In this document: positions 9,078-17,654 of the stretch, one piece after another | Layout: every line of letters starts with the position of its first letter | Position numbering within the stretch: the stretch's first letter is position 1 | Source: Blautia sp. Marseille-P3087 | GTDB lineage: Bacteria > Bacillota > Clostridia > Lachnospirales > Lachnospiraceae | Direction: 5' to 3' | Length of the DNA: 64,000 nucleotides | Assembly (NCBI RefSeq): GCF_900120195.1 | Contig: NZ_LT635539.1 | Coordinates: forward strand, 1,748,649 to 1,812,648 | Notes under the pieces: model-generated | What the model was told of the DNA's origin: nothing | Database searches by the model: none | What the model saw: only the letters and a program-made list of their open reading frames with translations | Made by a program: the position numbers and the translations under genes

Positions 9078-10043
9078 TTATAATTTTTTTCTGGTCTTCT
9101 GAAAAGCATCAAAAGCAACTGCTGCTGCAAGAATCAGGCCTTTTGCTACCTGCTGCCAGTATTCGCTTACACCAATGATTGTAAGACCATTAGAAAGAAT
9201 ACCGATAATCAGAACGCCTACTACAATATGACGGATTTTTCCTTCACCGCCGTTAATGCTGATTCCACCTACAACACATGCTGTCAGGACATCCATTTCA
9301 TATCCATCGCCGGCTTTTGGCTGTCCGGAGTTTACACGGCTTGTCATGATAATTCCACCTATCGCGCTCAGGAAACCACAAAGCATATATGCAAGAATCT
9401 GTATTTTCTGTGTATTAAGACCACAAAGTCTTGTAGCTTCTGCATTAGAACCTACTGCATAAAAATATCTTCCTATATAAGTTCTTCCGAGTATAAATGC
9501 AAATATCGCAAGAATAATTACCATAATCAGCACCGGAACTGGAATCGGACCTGCATAACCCTGACCAAAAATTTTGAATCCATTCGGAAGATGATAAACA
9601 GATGCTCCATCACAGACAATAAATCCAAGACCACGGAATATCATCTGTGTGGCAAGTGTACCGATCATTGGCGGCATTCCTGTCATTGTAATCATTACAC
9701 CATTGATCAGACCCATGAAAGTTCCCAGAAGAAGTCCAATCACAATTGCCACTCCTGTAGGCATTTTGCCATATACAGCAGACATTGCAGTAAGGACACT
9801 TACCACAGATATGATAGATCCGACACTAAGATCGATTCCCCCTGAAATCAGTACAACTGTCATGCCGACAGATACAATCGCCAAAATAGAAATCTGTCTT
9901 AAAATTGTGATAAAGTTACTGACTTTAAAGAACTGTGGAGAAAGAAATGAAAATACAATAATAATGGCAACCAGTACCAAAACTACTGCTGATTCTTTAA
10001 TAATATTTTTGACATTGATTTTGTTCTCTTTATTAGCACCCAT
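9078..10043 (-). CDS. Sugar ABC transporter permease (RbsC family)
   Basis: A 321-residue polytopic membrane protein with about eight to ten hydrophobic segments. It has the G-G-I-D-L-S-V-G-S motif near residue 67, characteristic of RbsC/MglC/AraH-type permeases of the carbohydrate-uptake family 2. It lies 12 bp from the ATPase gene and should form the membrane channel as a homodimer. Family members carry monosaccharides and small polyols, which fits the catabolic genes around it. Confidence 0.95.
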   Translation of the reverse strand: MGANKENKINVKNIIKESAVVLVLVAIIIVFSFLSPQFFKVSNFITILRQISILAIVSVGMTVVLISGGIDLSVGSIISVVSVLTAMSAVYGKMPTGVAIVIGLLLGTFMGLINGVMITMTGMPPMIGTLATQMIFRGLGFIVCDGASVYHLPNGFKIFGQGYAGPIPVPVLIMVIILAIFAFILGRTYIGRYFYAVGSNAEATRLCGLNTQKIQILAYMLCGFLSAIGGIIMTSRVNSGQPKAGDGYEMDVLTACVVGGISINGGEGKIRHIVVGVLIIGILSNGLTIIGVSEYWQQVAKGLILAAAVAFDAFQKTRKKL

Positions 10044-10055
10044 TTGCTGCTCCTC

Positions 10056-11543
10056 CTACCGCGTAATATTAGAAGCTTTTTCCATAATCGCTTCCTGTGA
10101 AAAATATTCTCTCTCGATTTCGCCCTGCTGCACTCCTTCATAGAGGATAATAATTCTGTCTGACATTCCCATGAGTTCCTCCATTTCTGAAGAAATCATA
10201 ATAATTGCCTTTCCTTCTTCAACAAGTTTATTCATTAGAGAATAAATTTCCTGTTTTGCACCTACGTCAATTCCACGAGTAGGTTCATCAAAAATAAGAA
10301 TCTCTGCATCACTTGCAAGCCATTTACTTAAAACGACTTTCTGCTGATTTCCACCACTTAAGTTGCCCACTTTCTGCGCAAAAGAAGGCGTCTTTATCCG
10401 CAGATCATTTTTATGTTTTTCAAGAATCTGAGTTTCAGTCTTTGTGTCTACCACACCTGCTTTTGACACCGATTTTATAATAGGAAGTGTAATGTTATCC
10501 CTGATCGGCAGACTTAAGATAACACCCTGCTGCTTACGATCTTCCGGTACAAGACATATTCCATTAGAAACCGCGTCTTTTGGCGAATGGATGGAGACTT
10601 CTTTACCATGTACGATAATCTGACCTGATTCCATAGGATCTGCTCCGAATATCATACGTGCGGTCTCTGTTCTTCCGGCACCTACAAGTCCTCCCAGACC
10701 CAGAATTTCACCTTTTCTCAGACTGAAATTAATATCGCGGGCACCGCGTCCTGTCAGATGTTTGACTTCCAGAACAACTTCACCCGAATTGTTCTTTCTC
10801 TCAGGAAATTTCTCAGTAATTTCTCTTCCTACCATTTCACAGACTAATTTCTGTCTTGTAATTTCTTTTGTGTTGTGAGTTGCAATCCACTGTCCGTCGC
10901 GGAATATGGATAATCTGTCAGAAATTCTGTAAATTTCTTCCATACGATGAGAAACATAAATGATCGTTACTCCATCTTTCCTTAATTTCTCAACCAATTT
11001 AAGCAGAATATCTACTTCATCCTCCGTCAGTGGAGCTGTAGGTTCATCCATAATCAAGATTTTTACATTTTTCACAATAGCTTTTGCTATTTCAACCATT
11101 TGCATATAAGCTACAGACAAATCTTTGACCAGTGTTTTCGGATTCATCGGAATTTTCATCATTTCAAAAACCTGAGCGGCTTTTTCTTCCATTTTTTTAA
11201 AATCCACAGTCATTTTTCCACCGATAAAATCTCCCATAAACATATTTTCAGCTATGGAAAGATTTGGAATCAGATTAAATTCCTGATATATTACTTCAAT
11301 TCCCAGACTCTTGGAAAGAGCCGGTGTCATACGCTCATACTCTTTGCCCTCTACCACGATTTTTCCTTCATCAGGAGCAATCGCACCGGATATTACCTTA
11401 ATCAGTGTAGATTTTCCGGCACCATTTTCTCCAACCAGAGCATGAACCTCTCCCTTTTTTAATCCCAGAGAAACTTTATCAAGGGCAACTACTCCGGGAT
11501 ATGTTTTGGTTATATTTCTTAATTCCAGCGCATAATTTTCCAT
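10056..11543 (-). CDS. Sugar ABC transporter ATP-binding protein (RbsA/MglA type, two ABC domains)
   Basis: A 495-residue protein with two tandem ABC cassettes. The first has Walker A GENGAGKST near residue 38, a Walker B ending I-L-I-M-D-E-P, and a non-LSGGQ signature (LSVAYMQ). The second has a degenerate Walker A (L-V-G-A-G-R-T-E) and a canonical signature LSGGNQQK. This asymmetry is normal for the family. The ATG at 11543 follows GGAGGAG; the longer frame upstream has no better site and would run into the hairpin at 11562-11587. Confidence 0.95.
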   Translation of the reverse strand: MENYALELRNITKTYPGVVALDKVSLGLKKGEVHALVGENGAGKSTLIKVISGAIAPDEGKIVVEGKEYERMTPALSKSLGIEVIYQEFNLIPNLSIAENMFMGDFIGGKMTVDFKKMEEKAAQVFEMMKIPMNPKTLVKDLSVAYMQMVEIAKAIVKNVKILIMDEPTAPLTEDEVDILLKLVEKLRKDGVTIIYVSHRMEEIYRISDRLSIFRDGQWIATHNTKEITRQKLVCEMVGREITEKFPERKNNSGEVVLEVKHLTGRGARDINFSLRKGEILGLGGLVGAGRTETARMIFGADPMESGQIIVHGKEVSIHSPKDAVSNGICLVPEDRKQQGVILSLPIRDNITLPIIKSVSKAGVVDTKTETQILEKHKNDLRIKTPSFAQKVGNLSGGNQQKVVLSKWLASDAEILIFDEPTRGIDVGAKQEIYSLMNKLVEEGKAIIMISSEMEELMGMSDRIIILYEGVQQGEIEREYFSQEAIMEKASNITR

Positions 11544-11561
11544 GCCAGCTCTCCTCCGTAA

Positions 11562-11587
11562 GAATGCCCTCTTGTGGGAGGGCATTC
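11562..11587 (-). promoter_or_regulatory. Intergenic hairpin between binding-protein and ATPase genes
   Basis: A perfect 10-bp stem (GAATGCCCTC with GAGGGCATTC) and 6-nt loop sits 13 bp after the stop of the binding-protein gene and just before the ATPase ribosome-binding site. It has no T-run, so it is not a clear terminator. It is better explained as an mRNA-stabilising 3' stem that raises binding-protein levels over the membrane components. Confidence 0.75.
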
Positions 11588-11600
11588 CTTTGCATTATCT

Positions 11601-12611
11601 CTAGTTCAGTTCATCAATAAAATCCTGTACATTGTCTTTTGTAACTGCTTCAAGAGGGAAGTAGTTGGTTGTAGACTCTAATGTACCGCCATTAACAAGT
11701 GTAATTCCATCATCGATCATCTGTTTTCCAACATCATTCAGATGAAGAGAAACTGTACCTCTGTGAATGCTTCCCTCAGCAACTGCTTCCAGACCTTCAA
11801 GTGATCCATCACAAGCAAAAAGCCCCACATCATCACCTATTCTGTCAGCTGCCTTGAATGCTTCATAAGCACCGAGTACAACAGAATCGTTAATACCTAC
11901 TACACCATTCAGTTCCGGATATGCCTGCAGGAAGTTCTCTGCTGCTTCAAGTCCGTCTGTCGTTGTTACTGCATCAGATTCAATAACAATCTCACAGTTT
12001 GGATCTTTTTCTTCAAGTGCTGCTTTAATTCCTTTTACACGTTCAAGGATAAAGTCATAGGAGCTTGCATTCAGAAGACCGATCTGGCATGCGCCATCTT
12101 CAAATTCTCCATTTGCCCAGTCAGCGCACATGGTACCGATCTGATATCCCAGATCATAGTTAGATGCCAGATAAGAAGCGCTTGCATTTTCCATCTCATT
12201 ATCAAAGGAAAGAATAATAATTCCCGCATCAATCGCTTCCTGATTAACGGTTTCTGTAACTCCCGGATCAGAATTCTGCTCGATAATTACATTGCATCCA
12301 GAAGAAATAAAGTTTTCAATTACGTCTACCAGTGTTGATGAATCGTTTCCTGTATCCTTTAAGATAAACTCAGCACCGTGATCTTTTGCTTCTGCCTCCA
12401 TTGCCTTGCCCATGGCAACATAAGAAGTATTTCCAAGATCTGCAAATACACAGCCAATCTTCATATCTGTTCCGTCCAAAAGTTTATCATCTGCCTCTTT
12501 AGTATCTGCTGTGTTATCTTCTGCAAATACAGTGGTTCCTGTAACCCCCGCTGTCATCAGTCCCACTGTCATTGCTGCACTCAATGTTGCTCCAAGAATC
12601 TTTTTCATCAT
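11601..12611 (-). CDS. Sugar ABC transporter substrate-binding protein (RbsB-like)
   Basis: A 336-residue protein with a signal peptide of about 31 residues ending V-F-A before E-D-N, then a type-I periplasmic-binding fold of the Peripla_BP_4 kind (K-I-G-C-V-F-A-D-L-G-N-T-S-Y). There is no lipobox cysteine in or after the hydrophobic core, which is unusual for a Gram-positive binding protein that must be held at the membrane. It is the second gene of the operon, after the SDR gene. RbsB-like proteins bind pyranoses, furanoses, tetroses or polyols, so the ligand cannot be named. Confidence 0.93.
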   Translation of the reverse strand: MMKKILGATLSAAMTVGLMTAGVTGTTVFAEDNTADTKEADDKLLDGTDMKIGCVFADLGNTSYVAMGKAMEAEAKDHGAEFILKDTGNDSSTLVDVIENFISSGCNVIIEQNSDPGVTETVNQEAIDAGIIILSFDNEMENASASYLASNYDLGYQIGTMCADWANGEFEDGACQIGLLNASSYDFILERVKGIKAALEEKDPNCEIVIESDAVTTTDGLEAAENFLQAYPELNGVVGINDSVVLGAYEAFKAADRIGDDVGLFACDGSLEGLEAVAEGSIHRGTVSLHLNDVGKQMIDDGITLVNGGTLESTTNYFPLEAVTKDNVQDFIDELN

Positions 12612-12632
12612 AGTTTTTGCTCTCCTTTATTT

Positions 12633-13412
12633 TTATTTGATAGTAAAGCCTCCATCTACTACAAGATCTTCGCCTGTGATCATATTTGACTCATCACAGG
12701 AAAGAAACAGTACTGCTGCTGCAATTTCATCTGTCTCAGCAAATCTGTGCGCCGGAATTGCTTCGATCATATCTGTCTTTACTTTACCCTGCCAAGCTTT
12801 GTCACCCATATAAGTATTTACGACTGTTGGTGCCACACCATTTACATTGATTCCATATGCAGCCCACTCAAGTGCACATACTTTAATCATTCCGACCAGA
12901 GCTGCCTTTGACATTGTGTAGCCTACATGTTTGTTAATTGCAATGAAGTCTGCCTGTGAGGTGATACAAACAATTTTTCCGCCATTTCCCTGTTTGATCA
13001 TCTGATTTGCAACTGCCTGACAAACTCTGAAAACACCAACTGCATTAATTGCAATATGACGTTCCACAACATCAATGTCGATTTTTTCTGCACTCTCAAG
13101 TTCAACATATCCAGGCATATTTGCAAGAATATTGATTTCACCAAATGCATCCACTACTGCAGCAACGGTTTTGTCAACCTCTTCCTGTTTTGTAACATCG
13201 CATTTTAATCCGATTGTTTTTACGCCAAACTTTTCGGCAAGATCTTTTGCCACTTCTTCTACGTTATCCTTGCAGTCAACAATCGCAACATTTGCACCTT
13301 TTCGTGCATACATTTCTGCGGTTGATCCGCCGATACCACCGCCACCGCCAACGACAATTGCAGCTTTTCCTTTCAGATCAAAATTTCCTGTCACTTTTTT
13401 GTACTCAATCAT
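12633..13412 (-). CDS. SDR-family oxidoreductase, putative polyol/sugar dehydrogenase
   Basis: A 259-residue short-chain dehydrogenase, first gene of the catabolic operon. The Rossmann loop reads V-V-G-G-G-G-G-I-G rather than T-G-x3-G-x-G, and the usual N-A-G motif is N-M-P-G. The catalytic Ser (C-I-T-S) and Y-T-M-S-K are intact. The C-terminal P-T-V-V-N-T-Y-M-G-D-K-A-W stretch resembles dehydrogenases of D-threitol/arabinitol type, a resemblance recalled from the family and not tested. It would oxidise the imported polyol to a ketose for the FGGY kinase. The gene ends 21 bp before the binding-protein gene. Confidence 0.87.
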   Translation of the reverse strand: MIEYKKVTGNFDLKGKAAIVVGGGGGIGGSTAEMYARKGANVAIVDCKDNVEEVAKDLAEKFGVKTIGLKCDVTKQEEVDKTVAAVVDAFGEINILANMPGYVELESAEKIDIDVVERHIAINAVGVFRVCQAVANQMIKQGNGGKIVCITSQADFIAINKHVGYTMSKAALVGMIKVCALEWAAYGINVNGVAPTVVNTYMGDKAWQGKVKTDMIEAIPAHRFAETDEIAAAVLFLSCDESNMITGEDLVVDGGFTIK

Positions 13413-13457
13413 GTTCGGTCTTCCTTTCTGATTTCGTCTGATTTATTTGATGGATTT

Positions 13458-13494
13458 ATATTATCACTTAACAGTTTAGTTGTAAATACTAAAT
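13458..13494 (-). promoter_or_regulatory. Promoter of the catabolic operon with LacI-type operator over the -35
   Basis: On the minus strand a TTTACA -35 (13481-13486) and a TAATAT -10 (13458-13463) are 17 bp apart. A palindrome GTTTAGTT-N5-TACTAAAT covers 13474-13494 and overlaps the -35. Nearly the same palindrome occurs at the lacI promoter. A repressor bound here would block RNA polymerase. Confidence 0.8.
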
Positions 13495-13695
13495 GGTTCA
13501 CAAAATTACCGTTAAATTTTAGTGCATTTTTATCAGAACATTTTGTATTCATACAGTTTTCTTCTCTATTTTTATATAATTCATTCCGTTATTTATACAT
13601 ATCAATCCTTTTAATTTCCATTTTTTTAATTATTTTTTTCTGTTGAATTCTACTTTTTTCGACAAAATAAATATTTAGTGAATTTAGTAAACCAC

Positions 13696-13743
13696 TTGAC
13701 TTTTGAAATTGAATCATATATAGTATTTAGTAACAGAACTAAA
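13696..13743 (+). promoter_or_regulatory. Promoter and operator of the divergent LacI regulator
   Basis: A TTGACT -35 (13696-13701) and TATAGT -10 (13719-13724) are 17 bp apart. Immediately downstream lies TTTAGT-N6-ACTAAA (13726-13743), which on the minus strand reads GTTTAGTT-N4-TACTAAAT at 13725-13744. The site is placed for autorepression. The 201 bp between the two promoters are AT-rich; single ATTTAGT half-sites occur at 13674-13692. Confidence 0.82.
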
Positions 13744-13762
13744 CGCAAAGGCAGGAATGCTT

Positions 13763-14791
13763 ATGACAAATAAAGAAATTGCAAAATTGCTGGATATCTC
13801 TCCGGCCGCTCTTTCTCTGATACTGAATCATAAACCTGGTGTTTCTGATCAGACAAGAGCCAATGTTTTACAAAAAGTAACTGAAATGGGATATGGACAT
13901 CTGATTAAACCTGTAAAAAAAGAAAACGTCGCTGATCAGACTATTTGCTTTGTTGTATATCTGAAGCATGGAAAGATTCTGAATCAACACCCATTCTTTC
14001 TTTTATTGATGGAAAGTATTGAATCCCATGCCAGAAAACTTGGTTACAATATTACGCTGATTACAATGGATGCTAACTCCTCAGTTACAGAACAGATTGA
14101 TTCAATTATTCGGCTGAATCCAAAAGGCATCATTTTGTTTGCCACTGAAATGCTTGATGAAGATCTCAGACTCTTTATGTCACTTCCATTTCCATATGTA
14201 GCTATTGATAATGATTTTCCATATCTGGATGTCAATACAGTAGCAATCAATAATCAACTGGGAACTTATCAGGCAATTGAATATCTGGTGCAACAGGGAC
14301 ATCAGAATATTGGGTATTTTCACAGCAGCGACTATATCAGCAGTTTTGCAGAACGAAAAGAGGGCTATATAAGCGCATTAAAGCATTTTAATCTGAAACT
14401 TAATCCTGATTATATGTTTGATGTGCGCTATTCAGAGGAAGGAAGTTATCAGGATATTCACAAAATTCTACAAACGATAACCACCCTGCCCACTGCTTTT
14501 GTTTGTGATGACGATACCATTGCAGTCGGAGCACTCCGCGCATTTACTACTGCCGGTTACAAAGTACCTGATGATGTTTCATTAATTGGTTTCAATGATC
14601 GTCCAAATTCTGCAATTACTCAGCCACCACTTACTTCAGTCAATGTTCCAAAAGGTTCCTTTGGTTCTGCGGCTGTCAGCGCCTTAGTATCTCTGATTGA
14701 TAAAAAAGAGCGCAACAGTTGGGATCGGTCACTAAAAACCAGAATCGGAACACAGCTCAGCATCCGTGAATCTGTCAGAAAACTCAATTGA
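13763..14791 (+). CDS. LacI-family transcriptional regulator
   Basis: A 342-residue repressor. The N-terminal helix-turn-helix (T-N-K-E-I-A-K-L-L-D-I-S-P-A-A-L-S-L-I-L-N) is followed by a hinge and a periplasmic-binding-like effector domain ending in S-L-I-G-F-N-D and V-N-V-P-K-G. The ATG at 13763 is chosen because the AGGA ribosome-binding site is 6 nt upstream; the ATG at 13757 directly abuts it. It is divergent from the transport/catabolic operon and shares its operator motif, so it very probably controls that operon. The effector should be the imported compound or a phosphorylated product. Confidence 0.94.
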   Translation: MTNKEIAKLLDISPAALSLILNHKPGVSDQTRANVLQKVTEMGYGHLIKPVKKENVADQTICFVVYLKHGKILNQHPFFLLLMESIESHARKLGYNITLITMDANSSVTEQIDSIIRLNPKGIILFATEMLDEDLRLFMSLPFPYVAIDNDFPYLDVNTVAINNQLGTYQAIEYLVQQGHQNIGYFHSSDYISSFAERKEGYISALKHFNLKLNPDYMFDVRYSEEGSYQDIHKILQTITTLPTAFVCDDDTIAVGALRAFTTAGYKVPDDVSLIGFNDRPNSAITQPPLTSVNVPKGSFGSAAVSALVSLIDKKERNSWDRSLKTRIGTQLSIRESVRKLN

Positions 14792-14803
14792 TTTTTACAA
14801 ACA

Positions 14804-14848
14804 AAAAGATGTTATCATCCATTTTACAATGGTTTGATAACATCTTTT
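14804..14848. terminator. Bidirectional terminator between lacI and the converging small gene
   Basis: A perfect 14-bp stem (AAAAGATGTTATCA with TGATAACATCTTTT) separated by a 17-nt loop gives T-runs on both strands. It sits between converging genes. Confidence 0.88.
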
Positions 14849-14860
14849 CTGTTTATAAAA

Positions 14861-15040
14861 TTATGCGTTTTTCTTTCGATTCCATTGAATTACGCTGCTC
14901 CTAAAGGCTTTATACATTGCAGGTGATAACTCAGGCGCATCTTCATCCGTCACGATTGGAGAATTCTTCGCCTCCATAACTTCCTGCAATTGTTCGCGTG
15001 TTGGTTTCTGCCCTTTACTTATAGTAAATGTTTTGATCAT
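14861..15040 (-). CDS. Small acidic protein of unknown function (59 aa)
   Basis: The frame runs from an ATG at 15040 with an AAAGGAGG site 7 nt upstream. A longer in-frame version reaching 15301 would overlap the MATE gene and is not believed. The protein starts M-I-K-T-F-T-I-S-K-G-Q-K-P-T-R-E-Q, has an acidic middle (D-E-D-A-P-E-L-S-P) and a basic tail. Its shape resembles short antitoxin-like proteins of Clostridia, but no toxin gene adjoins it. It lies 14 bp after the MATE gene stop and is probably co-transcribed with it. Confidence 0.75.
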   Translation of the reverse strand: MIKTFTISKGQKPTREQLQEVMEAKNSPIVTDEDAPELSPAMYKAFRSSVIQWNRKKNA

Positions 15041-15054
15041 AATAAAGCCTCCTT

Positions 15055-16416
15055 TCAGATTCCGTTGCCAGTCTTGCAGACTTGACGTTTCCTCGTTATC
15101 CACAAAAATGTACAGGTAAATATGATTCCTTTTATGATTGATGTTATGGAAAGTGCCCACCAGATTCCACTGAGACCGATCAGACCTCCCAATATAATTG
15201 CAAGCGGGATTCTTGCACTGGTAAAGGCGATGCTGATGATACTGCAAAGCCTTGTCCTGCCTAGTCCGGACAAAGCGCCGACGGTCGTCAGTTCCACGCA
15301 CATAAAAGCCTCACTGAAACCAATGATCACCAGATATCCAACGGCCGTTGCAACTGCTTTCGGTTCGTGGAAAAAAATATCTGCGATTGTCTTCGGAAAG
15401 CAGATAAATACAAAGCTGATCAGCAGTCCCCAGATACCTACCGTCCACAGAGACGCGCGATATCCTTTACGGACACGGTCCATCTTTCCGGCACCATAAT
15501 TCTGTGCAATAAAGGCATTCAGCGCTGCCGCAAAACCATCCGCCGTATTCCATGAAATGGATTCAATCTGCCCGCCGACTCTCTGCGTGGCAACGGCTTC
15601 GGCACCGTAGGCAGATACCATTCGCGTCAGTACCATGGAAATCGCACAGTAAGCCATACCCTGAATTGCAGTCGGAATACCAATCCTGCAGAGTCCGCCG
15701 AGATATTCTTTCGGTATCTTTGCCGTCAGCCGGATTCCTTTTAATACATTTTCTTTCTTTTGTATGATCACACCAAGAATCATAATCGTCATAACAATCG
15801 CCTGAGCTGTCACTGTTGCGATTGCAGCACCTACTACTCCAAGCTTCGGAAACGATCCCGGTCCAAGGATCAGCACCGGATCAAGAATCATGTTTGTAAC
15901 AAGTCCAATCAGGTTGGCCAGAAACGGTGTCTTCGAATCACCCTGTGCTGTATACAACCCTGTCATTGTCAGCGTCAGAAATGAAAATACAATCAGTCCG
16001 CATGCAATCTTGGTATAGGATAGGGCTGCGGTCTGTGCCTCCGGATCCGTCAACTGAAAAAATGCGACCATTTGCCGTGTAAACAAAAGCGAAATAACCG
16101 CGTATGCCATTCCCATAAGTGTCGCAAGCTGCACTGCTGCCTGTGCAAAACCATGGGCTCTGTCACGTTCGCCGCGTCCAATGCACTGTGCCACCTGCAC
16201 CTGTCCGCCCATCCTCGCCATAGCCGCAAGTCCCTGCGAAAGCCATGTAAACATACCGCCGACTCCAACTCCTGCAACTGCTTTTGATCCCAGCAGTCCG
16301 ATCCATGCCATATCTGTGATATTATATAAAGTCCCAAGAAACGAAGATGCCATGATTGGGATGGCAAGTTTCGTCAGTGTTTTCAAAATAGGACCTTTTG
16401 TTAAATTCCCTTCCAT
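15055..16416 (-). CDS. MATE family efflux transporter
   Basis: A 453-residue protein with about twelve transmembrane segments and the MATE pattern of two related halves (P-I-M-A-S-S-F-L-G-T-L-Y-N-I-T-D in the first, G-I-P-T-A-I-Q-G-M in the second). These carriers export cationic drugs and metabolites using Na+ or H+ gradients. The ATG at 16416 has a GAGGG site upstream and is preferred over an in-frame GTG at 16446. The substrate is unknown. Confidence 0.92.
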   Translation of the reverse strand: MEGNLTKGPILKTLTKLAIPIMASSFLGTLYNITDMAWIGLLGSKAVAGVGVGGMFTWLSQGLAAMARMGGQVQVAQCIGRGERDRAHGFAQAAVQLATLMGMAYAVISLLFTRQMVAFFQLTDPEAQTAALSYTKIACGLIVFSFLTLTMTGLYTAQGDSKTPFLANLIGLVTNMILDPVLILGPGSFPKLGVVGAAIATVTAQAIVMTIMILGVIIQKKENVLKGIRLTAKIPKEYLGGLCRIGIPTAIQGMAYCAISMVLTRMVSAYGAEAVATQRVGGQIESISWNTADGFAAALNAFIAQNYGAGKMDRVRKGYRASLWTVGIWGLLISFVFICFPKTIADIFFHEPKAVATAVGYLVIIGFSEAFMCVELTTVGALSGLGRTRLCSIISIAFTSARIPLAIILGGLIGLSGIWWALSITSIIKGIIFTCTFLWITRKRQVCKTGNGI

Positions 16417-16604
16417 TCTCTTTCCCTCATCCGTTTTATTCTTCACCCATTAGTCCTATTATACATGGTTTAATCTATATTTTCATCAGAAAAATTCATA
16501 GTTATAAGCAATAGTTATAAGCATATTTCCAAATCACACCAATTTACCACTCATAAATTGGTTGACCCGTGCTATAGCAATCGTCTTCTTAGTCGTTGGA
16601 ATCA

Positions 16605-16645
16605 CAAAATGCAGGATAGTATATTAGAACTATACTTCCCTGCAT
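16605..16645 (-). terminator. Probable terminator after ybjQ
   Basis: An imperfect 15-bp stem (16609-16623 with 16631-16645, two mismatches) is followed on the minus strand by TTTT. It lies 14 bp past the ybjQ stop. Confidence 0.65.
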
Positions 16646-16659
16646 TTCATTTTTAATGT

Positions 16660-16971
16660 TTATTTATATTTTACCGCTGTTCCGTAGGCAATCACCTCTG
16701 CCGCCCCTGCCATGACCTGAGAAGAACCATATTTCACACCGATCACTGCATCGGCATCCATCTCTTTTGCCTCATCAACCATACGCTTCGTGGCAATCTG
16801 TCTTGCCTCATTCAGCATTTCCGTATAACCGACGATTTCACCGCCAACCAGTGTTTTCATGCCTGCCATAAAATCTCTGCCGACGTTTTTTGTCTGTACA
16901 ACTGTTCCTTTTACGATTCCAAGCGGCTCAAACTCCACACCCGGAATATATTCAATACTTAGAAGCTTCAT
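16660..16971 (-). CDS. ybjQ: YbjQ/UPF0145 family protein
   Basis: A 103-residue protein matching the UPF0145 family, sometimes described as a heavy-metal-binding domain. Typical stretches are G-x-V-V-Q-T-K-N-V-G-R-D, M-L-N-E-A-R, A-D-A-V-I-G-V-K-Y and the terminal A-Y-G-T-A-V. Members form pentameric rings; their function is not established. The start overlaps the end of the MerR-type gene by 20 bp, so the two are one transcription unit. Confidence 0.9.
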   Translation of the reverse strand: MKLLSIEYIPGVEFEPLGIVKGTVVQTKNVGRDFMAGMKTLVGGEIVGYTEMLNEARQIATKRMVDEAKEMDADAVIGVKYGSSQVMAGAAEVIAYGTAVKYK

Positions 16972-17593
16972 CCTCTTCTCCTCCTTCGATCTCTTTCATT
17001 CTTCCTGCAAGTGCTACGAGCGTTCCCACAATAATTACTGCCGGAATCCCTGCTATAAGCAGAAGCATTCCCAGCGGAATCGGATCCTGTGTGTTTGCCC
17101 AGAATACGATTACGATCGTAATCAGCATAAGCAATACCATAACTGCCGCACCAATGATCGCCCCGTTTCTTTTTTTCTTATGGATATCCATTTTGTTTAT
17201 ATCCATAAACTTTGCACCTTCTTTCTCCATCTGCTCAATTTCTTCCAGACATTCCTCCGCATTGAGAGAATCCAGTGAACGATGCTCCAGGATCAGGCGT
17301 TCGCAGATATCCTGCATTTTCGAAAGACCCTCCTTACGGTGTTCCAGTTCTTTCAGATGCTGTTCGAGGCAGATCTGCAGGCTTTTCTTTCTTTCGAAGA
17401 GAGCTTTCATTTCTTCTATGGAAATATCCATCTTGCGGAACAGTTTGATTTCCTGAAGTCGAATGACATCTGCCTGATGATATTCCCTGTACCCGTTTTC
17501 TGCACGTGCTACATTGAGTAATCCCTGCTCTTCATAAAAACGGATATTTTTTCTTGTGATTCCAACCAGCTCTTCCACCTGTTTGATTTTCAT
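16952..17593 (-). CDS. MerR-family regulator with C-terminal transmembrane region
   Basis: A 213-residue protein starting at an ATG at 17593 with GAGGT upstream. The N-terminal winged helix (Q-V-E-E-L-V-G-I-T-R-K-N-I-R-F-Y-E-E-Q-G-L-L) is a standard MerR DNA-binding domain, followed by a long dimerisation coiled coil to about residue 120. In place of a cysteine metal loop there are two hydrophobic helices (about 140-165 and 172-195), so this regulator should be membrane-anchored and may sense membrane state. It shares a 20-bp overlap with ybjQ. The promoter upstream has the long MerR spacer, which implies autoregulation. Confidence 0.9.
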   Translation of the reverse strand: MKIKQVEELVGITRKNIRFYEEQGLLNVARAENGYREYHQADVIRLQEIKLFRKMDISIEEMKALFERKKSLQICLEQHLKELEHRKEGLSKMQDICERLILEHRSLDSLNAEECLEEIEQMEKEGAKFMDINKMDIHKKKRNGAIIGAAVMVLLMLITIVIVFWANTQDPIPLGMLLLIAGIPAVIIVGTLVALAGRMKEIEGGEEDEASKY

Positions 17594-17654
17594 ACTGCTA
17601 CCTCTTACTTTTCTGACGGCCCCGGAAACCATTCACATCGCTGTCTGTATCTGT

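Noticed and set aside
9228..9845. 205-codon plus-strand frame inside the permease gene
   Set aside because: It is antisense to a well-supported ABC permease and its composition (many His, Ser, Cys) looks like reverse-complemented membrane codons.
14861..15301. Extended 146-residue version of the small gene
   Set aside because: The upstream portion would overlap the MATE gene; the ATG at 15040 with AAAGGAGG is far better.
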